Of a stretch of DNA of 36,757 nt, positions 23,450-30,503 are shown one piece after another (the first letter of the stretch is position 1; every line of letters begins with the position of its first letter). The DNA lies in assembly GCF_019038435.1 (NCBI RefSeq), contig NZ_JAGPOX010000102.1, positions 1 to 36,757 on the forward strand, read 5' to 3'. This DNA is from Nocardia alni (lineage in GTDB: Bacteria; Actinomycetota; Actinomycetes; Mycobacteriales; Mycobacteriaceae). The translations under genes were made by a program, and so were the position numbers. Below the pieces are notes generated by a model, which saw only the letters and a list, made by a program, of their open reading frames with translations, was not told the DNA's origin and did no database searches.

Positions 23450-24631
23450 CTACTCGCTCAGCACCTCGAGTACCGTCCCCGCCGCGACGGTGCGCCCGCC
23501 CTCGCGGACCGCGAAACGCAGACCCGCTTCGATCGGGGCGGGGCGTCCGAGCGTGACCGTCGCTCGGACGGTGTCGCCCGGGACGGCCAGGTCGGCGCCG
23601 GCGAGGGTGACGTCGCCGACCACATCGCCCGTGCGCAGGTAGAACTGCGGGCGATAGCCGGTGGTGATCGGTGTGCGGCGGCCGCCCTCGGCGGGCGACA
23701 GCAGGTGTATCCGCGCGGCGAAACGAGTGTGCATGTCGATGCTGCCGAGTGCGGCGACCACCTGGCCGCGGCGGACCTGGTTGCGTTGCACACCCCGCAG
23801 CAGCAAGGCGACGTTGTCACCCGCTTCCGCGGATTCCATGGTGCGGCCGAAGGTTTCGACCCCGGTCACCACCGACTCCAGCTGCTCGCCGTAGCCGATC
23901 ACCGCCACACGGTCGCCGCCGCGGACCCGCCCGCGCTCCACCGCGCCCGTGACGACCGTGCCGCGGCCGGTGATGGTGAGAACGCTCTCCACCGGCAGCA
24001 GAAACGGCGCGTCGGTGTACCGCACCGGAATCGGAATGTAGGCGTCGACCGCGTCCAGCAGCCGCAGCAGCCCCCGCGACCACTGCGGATCACCCTGCAG
24101 CGCGCGCAGCCCGGACACCGGAACCACCGGGGCGCCCGCGCCGTCGTACCCGTGGGTGGTGAGCAGCTCCCGCACCTCCAGCTCGACCAGTTCGAGCAGG
24201 TCCGGGTCGGCGCCGTCGGCCTTGTTCAGCGCGACGACGACGTGCTCCACACCGACCTGCCGCGCGAGCAGCACGTGCTCCACGGTCTGCGGCATGACGC
24301 CGTCGTGCGCGGACAGCACCAGGATCGCGCCGTCCAGCTGCGCCGCGCCGGTGATCATGTTCTTCACGAAGTCGGCGTGCCCGGGCATGTCGACATGTGC
24401 GTAATGCCTTGTGGCCGTTTCATATTCGACATGCGCGATATTGATGGTGATACCGCGCTCGGTCTCCTCCGGGGCCTTGTCGATCCGATCGAACGGTACG
24501 AAGGCGCCGCCTCCGCGCTCGGCCAGCACGCGGGTGATCGCGGCGGTCAGCGTGGTCTTGCCGTGATCGACGTGCCCCATGGTGCCGATGTTGAGGTGCG
24601 GCTTGGTGCGTTCGAAGGCTTGTTTGCCCAT
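23450..24631 (-). CDS. tuf3: Divergent elongation factor Tu (EF-Tu3 type)
   Basis: A 393-residue translational GTPase of normal EF-Tu length that delivers aminoacyl-tRNA to the ribosome. G1 is GHVDHGKT (19-26), Thr62 in RGIT, G3 is DMPGH (81-85, with Met where ordinary EF-Tu has Cys; His85 kept) and G4 is NKAD (136-139). Domains 2 and 3 follow with ITGRGTVVTG and RFAVREGGRTVAAG. N-terminal FERTKPHLNIGTMGHVDHGK and the DMPGH variant match my memory of Streptomyces EF-Tu3, a divergent paralogue separate from the str operon. No fus or rps gene adjoins here. ATG at 24631 with AGGAAG upstream. It was probably kept for special conditions such as antibiotic or starvation stress. Confidence 0.92.
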   Translation of the reverse strand: MGKQAFERTKPHLNIGTMGHVDHGKTTLTAAITRVLAERGGGAFVPFDRIDKAPEETERGITINIAHVEYETATRHYAHVDMPGHADFVKNMITGAAQLDGAILVLSAHDGVMPQTVEHVLLARQVGVEHVVVALNKADGADPDLLELVELEVRELLTTHGYDGAGAPVVPVSGLRALQGDPQWSRGLLRLLDAVDAYIPIPVRYTDAPFLLPVESVLTITGRGTVVTGAVERGRVRGGDRVAVIGYGEQLESVVTGVETFGRTMESAEAGDNVALLLRGVQRNQVRRGQVVAALGSIDMHTRFAARIHLLSPAEGGRRTPITTGYRPQFYLRTGDVVGDVTLAGADLAVPGDTVRATVTLGRPAPIEAGLRFAVREGGRTVAAGTVLEVLSE

Positions 24632-24661
24632 GATGTGTTCGCTTCCTGGAAAGTCGTGGAT

Positions 24662-24722
24662 CGGGACCTCGCCGGCGGGACACCTTCCCCGTCCGAGGTC
24701 CCGGAGACTTCCCGGGGAAGGT
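24662..24722 (-). promoter_or_regulatory. Structured leader of tuf3 with two crossing 10-bp stems
   Basis: Stem A pairs CGGGACCTCG (24662-24671) with CGAGGTCCCG (24694-24703). Stem B pairs ACCTTCCCCG (24682-24691) with CGGGGAAGGT (24713-24722). Both are perfect. Because their arms alternate, they form either a pseudoknot or two mutually exclusive hairpins. The element lies 31-91 bases upstream of the EF-Tu start and is absent from any recognisable gene. It does not match a riboswitch class I know. Confidence 0.6.
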
Positions 24723-24817
24723 CAGGCTCGCGCGCCGTCGAATGCTGCCGCGACCACCAGGGCAGCTGCCATCGCGCCCGCAACCGCGGACGAGTCGATG
24801 GTCAGCTGCCAGAACAT
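24722..24817 (-). CDS. Possible 31-residue leader peptide upstream of tuf3
   Basis: ATG at 24817 to TGA at 24722 encodes MFWQLTIDSSAVAGAMAAAL plus a hydrophobic Val/Ala-rich tail. Its stop codon touches the distal arm of stem B in the tuf3 leader, the geometry of a translation-coupled attenuator. No clear Shine-Dalgarno is seen, and a frame of this size can arise by chance in GC-rich DNA. The remainder of 24823-24975 is the promoter of the divergent dehydrogenase. Confidence 0.25.
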   Translation of the reverse strand: MFWQLTIDSSAVAGAMAAALVVAAAFDGARA

Positions 24818-24975
24818 GGAACGATCATGCACGGGCGCAACGGTTGTGCGCCACCGAATTTCCCGATCGTCGACGAGGCGATCCCCCGGGGTCGTGCACG
24901 CCTCGCTACCCCCGCCTGATCCACCGCGCGAATACGTGATCGGGTGCGCGATCGTGGTCGAGTAGGTTCGGGCGC

Positions 24976-25857
24976 ATGGCGAAGATTGCGTTTCTGGGTT
25001 TGGGCCGGATGGGGCAGGGGATGGCCGGGCGCATGGTTGCCGCGGGGCACGAGGTTCGGGTGTTCAACCGGTCCCGGGAGAAGGTGGCGGAACTGGTCGC
25101 TCAGGGGGCTACGGCGGCCGAGACACCACGACACGCCGCACGCGAGGCCGACGCGATCATCGCCATGGTCGCCGACGACACTGCTTCGCACGCGGTCTGG
25201 TTCGGAATCGACGGCGCGCTCGCGGGGGCGTCGGCGGGCGCGTTCGCTGTCGAATGTTCCACGCTGTCCCGGGCACATATGCTGGATCTGGCGAAAGCAG
25301 CTGCGGCACAAGGGCTGCGGTTCATCGACTCGCCGGTGACCGGTCTGCCGGACGCGGCCGCCGCGGGGGAGCTGACACTGTTCGTCGGCGCGGACGCCGC
25401 CGACCTCGACGACGCCCGCCCGCTGCTCGCCCCGCTCTGCGACCGGATCGTGCGCTTCGGTGAGGTCGGCGCGGGCACGACGTACAAGCTGATACAGAAC
25501 CTGCTGGGTTCGGTCCAGATCGTGGCGACCGCCGAGGCATTGCGCACAGCCGAACTCGCGGGCCTGGACCTGCCGACCGTTATGGACACCCTCTCGCAGG
25601 GCAACGCCGCCAGCCCCACCGTGCTGCGCGTCGGCCGGCTCATCCTGGACGACGCCCACGATCGCGACATCACTTTCACTGCCGCACTGCGCCTGAAGGA
25701 CACCCGCCTGGGCGTCGAACTCGCCGACACGCTCGGCACTCCCGCGGCCGTGGGGCCCGCCGCCCTGGACGTGTTCACCCGTCTGGTCGACGCGGGCCAC
25801 GGCGAACTGGCCGAGACCAAAGTGATCGACCTGCTGCGGGATTCGCGGCCCGAGTGA
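24976..25857 (+). CDS. NAD(P)-dependent beta-hydroxyacid dehydrogenase (HIBADH family)
   Basis: A 293-residue oxidoreductase. The N-terminal Rossmann motif is AFLGLGRMGQGMAGRM (GLGRMG at 8-13), NRSREKV suggests NADP, and DSPVTGLPDAAAAGELTLFVGA (about 117-138) is the substrate-binding block. The catalytic Lys171 and Asn175 lie in GAGTTYKLIQNLLG, and the C-terminal all-helical domain ends in ETKVIDLL. Typical reactions are oxidation of 3-hydroxyisobutyrate or reduction of tartronate semialdehyde or succinic semialdehyde; this one is not assigned. TAGGTT 7 nt before the ATG suggests a leaderless transcript. The 267 bp after it (25858-26124) contain no gene. Confidence 0.9.
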   Translation: MAKIAFLGLGRMGQGMAGRMVAAGHEVRVFNRSREKVAELVAQGATAAETPRHAAREADAIIAMVADDTASHAVWFGIDGALAGASAGAFAVECSTLSRAHMLDLAKAAAAQGLRFIDSPVTGLPDAAAAGELTLFVGADAADLDDARPLLAPLCDRIVRFGEVGAGTTYKLIQNLLGSVQIVATAEALRTAELAGLDLPTVMDTLSQGNAASPTVLRVGRLILDDAHDRDITFTAALRLKDTRLGVELADTLGTPAAVGPAALDVFTRLVDAGHGELAETKVIDLLRDSRPE

Positions 25858-26112
25858 TCGACTGCCCGACATCCACACCCGGTCGCAGAAGTCGGCTTCG
25901 GTGAGCGGGACCGGGGAGATTCGTACCCCCAGCGGATCATCGGGCCTGGACTCGGCGAACACAGGGTACGGCGACCGAGTCGACCGCCGAAATCACTTAT
26001 GTGGCAATCATGTAGCGAAGGTTGTTTTATCGGAATTGTCGGGTTGATTACCGTTATGCGAGACGCGGAACACATAATCCGCAAATATCAAGCTACACGA
26101 TGGTAGTGGTCA

Positions 26113-26118
26113 TACTAT
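26113..26118 (+). promoter_or_regulatory. -10 element of the HdeD-like gene (leaderless)
   Basis: TACTAT ends 6 nt before the ATG at 26125, with no ribosome-binding site between. The preceding 100 bp are AT-rich for this genome and contain GCGGA...TCCGC (26065-26082). No good -35 hexamer was found. Confidence 0.45.
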
Positions 26119-26124
26119 GTCGCT

Positions 26125-26730
26125 ATGTCCACCTTCCGAGTGGCCGGGCGCGCCGATGTCTTCATCGGGAGCGCGTGGCAGGCGGCGTTCGCGATCGGTT
26201 GTGTTTCGGTATTTTTGGGGGCGGTGTTGATGGTCTGGCCCAACCGGTCGGTGCCGGTGTCGGAGTTGCTGTTCGGCTTGGTGGTGCTGTTGTCCGCCGC
26301 GTGGCAGCTGGTGCTGGCGGCGCGCGGGCGGATCCGCACCGGGCTCAAGATCCTCGAGTTCGTGACCGGCCTGACGGCGGTGATCCTGGCGATGGGGTGT
26401 GTGCGCAGCGGAGATTGGGTCTCGCTGGTCGCGCTCTGGGTGGGGCTCGGCTGGGTCGTCCACGGCATCGTGCAGGCCACCGTCGCGGTCTGGTCCGACG
26501 CGCTCCCGCGCCGCGCCGGCCAGGAACTGTCCGGCGTGCTGACCCTGCTTGCCGGACTCCTGGTGATCGTCTGGCCCATCGACACCCTCGACGCCCTGTC
26601 GATCCTGGTCGGTGTCTGCCTGATCCTGTTGGGCGTCAGTGAAATCCGGATCTCCTCCCGCATCGACCGCCCGCTGCGCCCCGCCGACACACGCGTCGGC
26701 GTCCACGGACTGCTGCGCTCCCAGTCCTGA
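26125..26730 (+). CDS. HdeD/DUF308-family membrane protein
   Basis: A 201-residue integral membrane protein with six predicted helices arranged as three DUF308 hairpin repeats: WQAAFAIGCVSVFLGAVLMVWP, SELLFGLVVLLSAAWQLVLAARG, and so on to LSGVLTLLAGLLVIVWP and LSILVGVCLILLGVSEI. The (L/V)xVWP motif after alternate helices is the family hallmark. E. coli HdeD is linked to acid resistance; in actinobacteria the role is untested. The C-terminus (RIDRPLRPADTRVGVHGLLRSQS) is cytoplasmic and basic. Bases 26731-26959 to the convergent KimA gene hold only a weak GGCATC/GATGCC repeat. Confidence 0.85.
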   Translation: MSTFRVAGRADVFIGSAWQAAFAIGCVSVFLGAVLMVWPNRSVPVSELLFGLVVLLSAAWQLVLAARGRIRTGLKILEFVTGLTAVILAMGCVRSGDWVSLVALWVGLGWVVHGIVQATVAVWSDALPRRAGQELSGVLTLLAGLLVIVWPIDTLDALSILVGVCLILLGVSEIRISSRIDRPLRPADTRVGVHGLLRSQS

Positions 26731-26959
26731 ACCCGACTATCGACCGGCACCGCCGAACCAGCGCGCCAGCGCCTGCCCGAGTCCGTCATCGCCGGCATCC
26801 GACGCCCAGGCGACGATGCCGTCCGGCGGCCATCCATCCATTAGATGGGCAGTCGCGCGGGGACGAGCTCGGTCGCGATCCTGGCGGCCGACGGCGTGGA
26901 CGCGGAATGTCACTGGAGTGCATCGGCTGCGTCGCAAGACTATTCGGTTGCGATCGTCG

Positions 26960-28774
26960 TCAGTCGATGTGCATGACGAGACCGGCGACGACGGCGTCGG
27001 TGTGCGCGTGCAGCGCCATCGACAGTACCGGCACCCGCTGATTGTGCAGAAGTTGATGAAATCGTTTGCGGGGCCGCAACTGTGGCAGCAGCACGACGAC
27101 GTTGTCGCCGGCGGCGCAGCGGTCGCGCACATGGTGGACGAGCGTCGTGACGACGCTGCGGTGGATACTGGGCAGCACGGTGAGCGAGACGCCCGGACGC
27201 CACCGATCCCACTGCGCGCACAGCTCGTCGGTGTCGTCCCGATCGACGCGCACGGTCACGGGGACGACCCGGTCGCCGAGTCGTTCCGCGGTGTTGATCG
27301 CACGGGTGGTCAGGTCGCTGACATTGGCGACCGGCACGATGACGACCGTGTCCGCGCGCCGCGAGGGCGCCGGCGCCTCGGGCGTGCGGCCGAGGCCGAT
27401 CTGTTCGGCGACGGCCCGGTAGTACCGCTGGACGCGATGGAACAGCGCGATCAGGATCGGCACGATCAGCAGCAGCAGCCAGGCGCCCGCGGTGAACTTG
27501 CTGATCAGCAGTACGAGGGCGACCGTCCCGGTAAGCACAGCACCGAAGCCGTTGAGCGCGGTCTTGGCGCGCCACCGCGGGCCGCGTTCGCGCAACCAGT
27601 GCCGCGTCAACCCCGTCTGGCTGATGGTGAACCCGGTGAACACCCCTACCGCGAACAGAGGGAGCAGCCGATCGGTGTCCGCACCGACGATCACCAGCAC
27701 GATCGCCGCCAGCACGCCCAGGGTGGCGATGCCGAAACGGAACACGGGCCGTTCGGCGCGCAGCGTGAACAGATGCGGCAGGTGGTCGTCGCGGGCCAGC
27801 AGGTTCAGCAGCACCGGTAGCCCGCCGAAGCTGGTGTTGGCCGCGACGCCCAGGACCACGGCCACGGCGAGATTCACCACGTAGTAAGGCCATCCGGTGC
27901 CGAACGCGCCCGCTGCCAGCTGCGCCAGCACTGTCACTCCTCCGCGCGGTGCGACATGGTGCAGCCGGATCAGCACGGCCAGGCCCAGTAGCATCGCACC
28001 GAGCAGCACACCGAGGGCCACTTCGGTGCGCTGGGCGCGGGCAACCGCGGGCGAACGGAATTCGGGCACCCCGTTGGCGATCGCCTCCACCCCGGTCAGT
28101 GAGGCGCATCCCGCGGCAAATGCCTTGACCAGCAGCACCACACCGACCGCGGTGGCCGCCGGGAAATGCTGGGCCGACCCCACCAACGCCACCGGATGCG
28201 AGTGAAACAGGCCGACGACGATCACCGCGAAGACCGACAGCAGGAAGATCGCGGTGGGCAGCAGCAGAACCTTGGCGGATTCGGCGATCCCGGCCAGGTT
28301 CAGGGCCGTGAGCGCCACGAGCGCGATCAGTGTCGTGACGAGCATGTTCCGCGAGATCAGCGGAAAGATGTTGCCCAGGCTCGCCGCGCCCGCGGCCAGG
28401 CTCACCGAGACGGTGAGCACGTAGTCCACGACCAGACTCGCGGCAGCGAGCAGGCTCGCTGGTCGGCCCAGATGCCGCCGGGCCACGGCGTACGCGCCGC
28501 CACCGTCCGGATGCACGGCGATCACCTGACGATAGGAGATCACCAGTACCAGCAACAGTGCCGCGATACCGCCCATGATCGGCAGGGCGAAGCTGGTAGC
28601 GGACGCTCCGGCGGCCGCCGCCAGCGCCAGCACGACGGCCTGCGGCCCATAGGCCACGCTGGACAACGCGTCCAGCGACAGTGCCGCCAGTCCGCCGATC
28701 GAGGTGAGCCGGAATTCGTCGTCTCGGTGGGCGTGCCGTTCGCGTCGATCGGGATGCCGCTTCTGAATCGTCAC
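26960..28774 (-). CDS. kimA: KimA-type APC-superfamily potassium transporter
   Basis: A 604-residue membrane protein: about 12 helices, then a soluble C-terminal domain (about 470-604). Sequence landmarks coincide with B. subtilis KimA/YdaO as I recall it: LDALSSVAYGPQAV, ISYRQVIAVHPDGGGAYAVA, LVVDYVLTVSVSLAAGAASL, LLVKAFAAGCASLTGVEAIANGVPEF, VLGVAANTSFGGLPVLLNLLARD and LLPLFAVGVFTGFTISQTGL. The tail (TVVIVPVANVSDLTTRAINTAERL, ending LLPQLRPRKRFHQLLHNQ) is the UspA-like cytoplasmic domain. It is expected to be a high-affinity K+/H+ symporter. GTG 28774 is taken as start, without a clear ribosome-binding site. In Bacillus the gene is controlled by c-di-AMP through a riboswitch; none is recognisable here. 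Confidence 0.88.
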   Translation of the reverse strand: MTIQKRHPDRRERHAHRDDEFRLTSIGGLAALSLDALSSVAYGPQAVVLALAAAAGASATSFALPIMGGIAALLLVLVISYRQVIAVHPDGGGAYAVARRHLGRPASLLAAASLVVDYVLTVSVSLAAGAASLGNIFPLISRNMLVTTLIALVALTALNLAGIAESAKVLLLPTAIFLLSVFAVIVVGLFHSHPVALVGSAQHFPAATAVGVVLLVKAFAAGCASLTGVEAIANGVPEFRSPAVARAQRTEVALGVLLGAMLLGLAVLIRLHHVAPRGGVTVLAQLAAGAFGTGWPYYVVNLAVAVVLGVAANTSFGGLPVLLNLLARDDHLPHLFTLRAERPVFRFGIATLGVLAAIVLVIVGADTDRLLPLFAVGVFTGFTISQTGLTRHWLRERGPRWRAKTALNGFGAVLTGTVALVLLISKFTAGAWLLLLIVPILIALFHRVQRYYRAVAEQIGLGRTPEAPAPSRRADTVVIVPVANVSDLTTRAINTAERLGDRVVPVTVRVDRDDTDELCAQWDRWRPGVSLTVLPSIHRSVVTTLVHHVRDRCAAGDNVVVLLPQLRPRKRFHQLLHNQRVPVLSMALHAHTDAVVAGLVMHID

Positions 28775-29376
28775 GAGAACAGCCGCGCCCGACGGACGGC
28801 CCGCTTGTGGTAACTCTGGATCACCTGTGCGCCCTCGGCTGTCTCTCCGTCGGAGTCCGCGCGGCGGTGGCCCGCGCACTCGCCCACCGCCTCGGCGACA
28901 AGGCTGCGGGCTTCACCAGTACCGCCCGCGAACAGGGTTCTCGCCGGACCGAGGCCGTTGTGTCCGGCTCGCTCGTCCGATGGGCACTCCGCACCATCGC
29001 TGCTCGCCCGACCGGCCCACTCACCGTGCCGCAGAGTGCCGCCGACCGGGCCATCGGTATGGCCGATCCGAACAGGCTGGAGACTTACCAGTGGGGCGCC
29101 GTTCAGGTCTGGTCGCTCACCTTCGGGGGAGGCAACCGTGGCCTCCGCGGTGACGCGCCGACCGTTCTCCGGCCGGGGCTCGCAGTGGGCGACTTTTTGG
29201 CCCGCCGCGAACAGGCCCTGGGCGTGGTCCCGGGATCGGCACGTACCAGGTAGCTCGTTGGGTCGGGGGTCCGCATGGTGGGTTCTCGGCATCGTGGTAC
29301 CTCCGATGCATTCGGCTCCGAGCAGGCATCGTCACCGGCCTGTCGCGGCCGGTGATGTTGCCTTACGCCAGTTCGG
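28775..29376. other. 600-bp stretch without a confident gene
   Basis: Two opposing frames are open: 28807-29253 plus (148 residues) and 29292-28771 minus (173 residues, ending in a GTGA overlap with the kimA start). The plus frame has about three-quarters G/C at third positions, below that of solid genes here, and neither product is recognisable. GGAGGC/GCCTCC can pair around 29127-29148. This may be a long regulatory leader of kimA, a decayed gene, or an unknown one. Confidence 0.4.
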
Positions 29377-30381
29377 TTATCTGGTCAGACGATGCCGGGC
29401 GGTCTCGCCGAGTTCGGCGCCGCGGTCCCTGGTGGTCTCGATCAGGCGGCCGCCGCGACGACGGGTGGTCTCGGCCAGTTCGGCGCCGCGGTCGCGGACG
29501 GTCTCGAGCGGGGCGGAGTCCTGCGCGAGGCCGCTCAACCGGGTGCCGATGTCGGCGGCGCGGTCCCTGGCGACCTCGGCCCAATGCGGACCCTGCTCGC
29601 GGGCGATATCCGTGATTCCGGCGGCGCGGTCCTTGGCGAGTTCGGCCCAGTGCGGACCTTGCTCGCGGGCGATATCGGTGATTCCGGCGGCGCGGTCGCG
29701 GACGGTGTCGACGAGCGGGGCGGAGTCCTGCGCCAGGCCGCCCAATCGGGTGCCGATGTCGGCGGCGCGGTCCCTGGCGACCTCGGCCCAGTGCGGACCC
29801 TGCTCGCGGGCGATATCGGTGAGATCCGCGGCCTCGTCGCGGGCGCGTTCGGCGAGCGAGCGGGCGGTGGCCGCGGCGCCCTGTATGTGGCGGGCGGCGG
29901 CGTCGCGGGTGGAGCTGTCGCCGGCGGCGAGGGGCAGGGTCGACGAGATCGTCTGTGCGGCATGGCGTGCGGCGCTCTTGCCGCGCCACCCGAGCGAGGG
30001 TTTGCCCTCCGTGTCGGCGGCGGCGATCAGCAGACCGCCGAGCAGTCCGGCGTCCTTCAGGAACGCGGACCTCTTGGCGGCCCGCAGGTCCGGGTCATCC
30101 TCCGCCCAGAAATCCTGTTCGACGACCGTGACCGGGACCGTCGTCGCGGCCAGGACGAGCGCCGCGAGACGCGGCATCTTCCCGAGCGCCAGCAGGATCC
30201 CGCCGCAGACCCGGGTGGCCGCGGTGATCCGCACCAGCTGGACCGGATCCGTGGACACCGCCGTCGCCGATCTCGTCGCGATTTCGCTCTTCGCGAGCGG
30301 TCCTGGATTCGCGAACACGGTGACCCCGTCCACGACGAAGACCGTCGCGAGCAGGGGGCGGGCAATTCTGCGTAACAGCAT
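29377..30381 (-). CDS. DoxX-family membrane protein with amphipathic repeat tail
   Basis: A 334-residue protein. Residues 1-135 are DoxX-like, with four hydrophobic helices: MLLRRIARPLLATVFVVDGVTVF, VRITAATRVCGGILLALG, LAALVLAATTVPVTVVEQDFW and AFLKDAGLLGGLLIAAAD. After a linker the tail (about 160-334) is a charged helix built of apolipoprotein/LEA-like repeats: ITDIAREQGPHWAEVARDRAAD recurs three times, and GTRLGGLAQDSAPL twice. The tail has no Cys and few bulky residues and should lie along a membrane or form a long helix. GGGAG precedes the ATG. Neighbouring stress genes suggest an envelope-stress role; this is inference. The repeats are also conserved at DNA level (separate entry). Confidence 0.85.
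   Translation of the reverse strand: MLLRRIARPLLATVFVVDGVTVFANPGPLAKSEIATRSATAVSTDPVQLVRITAATRVCGGILLALGKMPRLAALVLAATTVPVTVVEQDFWAEDDPDLRAAKRSAFLKDAGLLGGLLIAAADTEGKPSLGWRGKSAARHAAQTISSTLPLAAGDSSTRDAAARHIQGAAATARSLAERARDEAADLTDIAREQGPHWAEVARDRAADIGTRLGGLAQDSAPLVDTVRDRAAGITDIAREQGPHWAELAKDRAAGITDIAREQGPHWAEVARDRAADIGTRLSGLAQDSAPLETVRDRGAELAETTRRRGGRLIETTRDRGAELGETARHRLTR
29511..29822 (-). repeat. 207-bp in-gene duplication (two 105-bp copies plus a 66-bp partial copy)
   Basis: 29511-29615 and 29718-29822 are about 105 bp each and differ at only a handful of positions. A 66-bp copy of the shared end occupies 29616-29681. The offset between full copies is 207 bp (69 codons), so the frame is kept. 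Near-identity at silent positions indicates a recent expansion. Confidence 0.8.
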
Positions 30382-30503
30382 TATCGGCTCCCGTTGTTGA
30401 ATTCGAATCGGTTCGGCGGTGCGGCACAGGCCGGGTGGGCTTCGCATCGGCCGCCTACGGGGCGCAATTCCCGGATCGGCGGCCGACAAACAGAAATCGC
30501 TGG

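Noticed and set aside
28807..29253. 148-codon plus-strand gene divergent from kimA
   Set aside because: Third-position GC is lower than in neighbouring genes and the product resembles nothing known; kept only as a note.
28775..29376. c-di-AMP (ydaO-type) riboswitch before kimA
   Set aside because: I could not find the conserved core sequences; without a covariance search it cannot be claimed.
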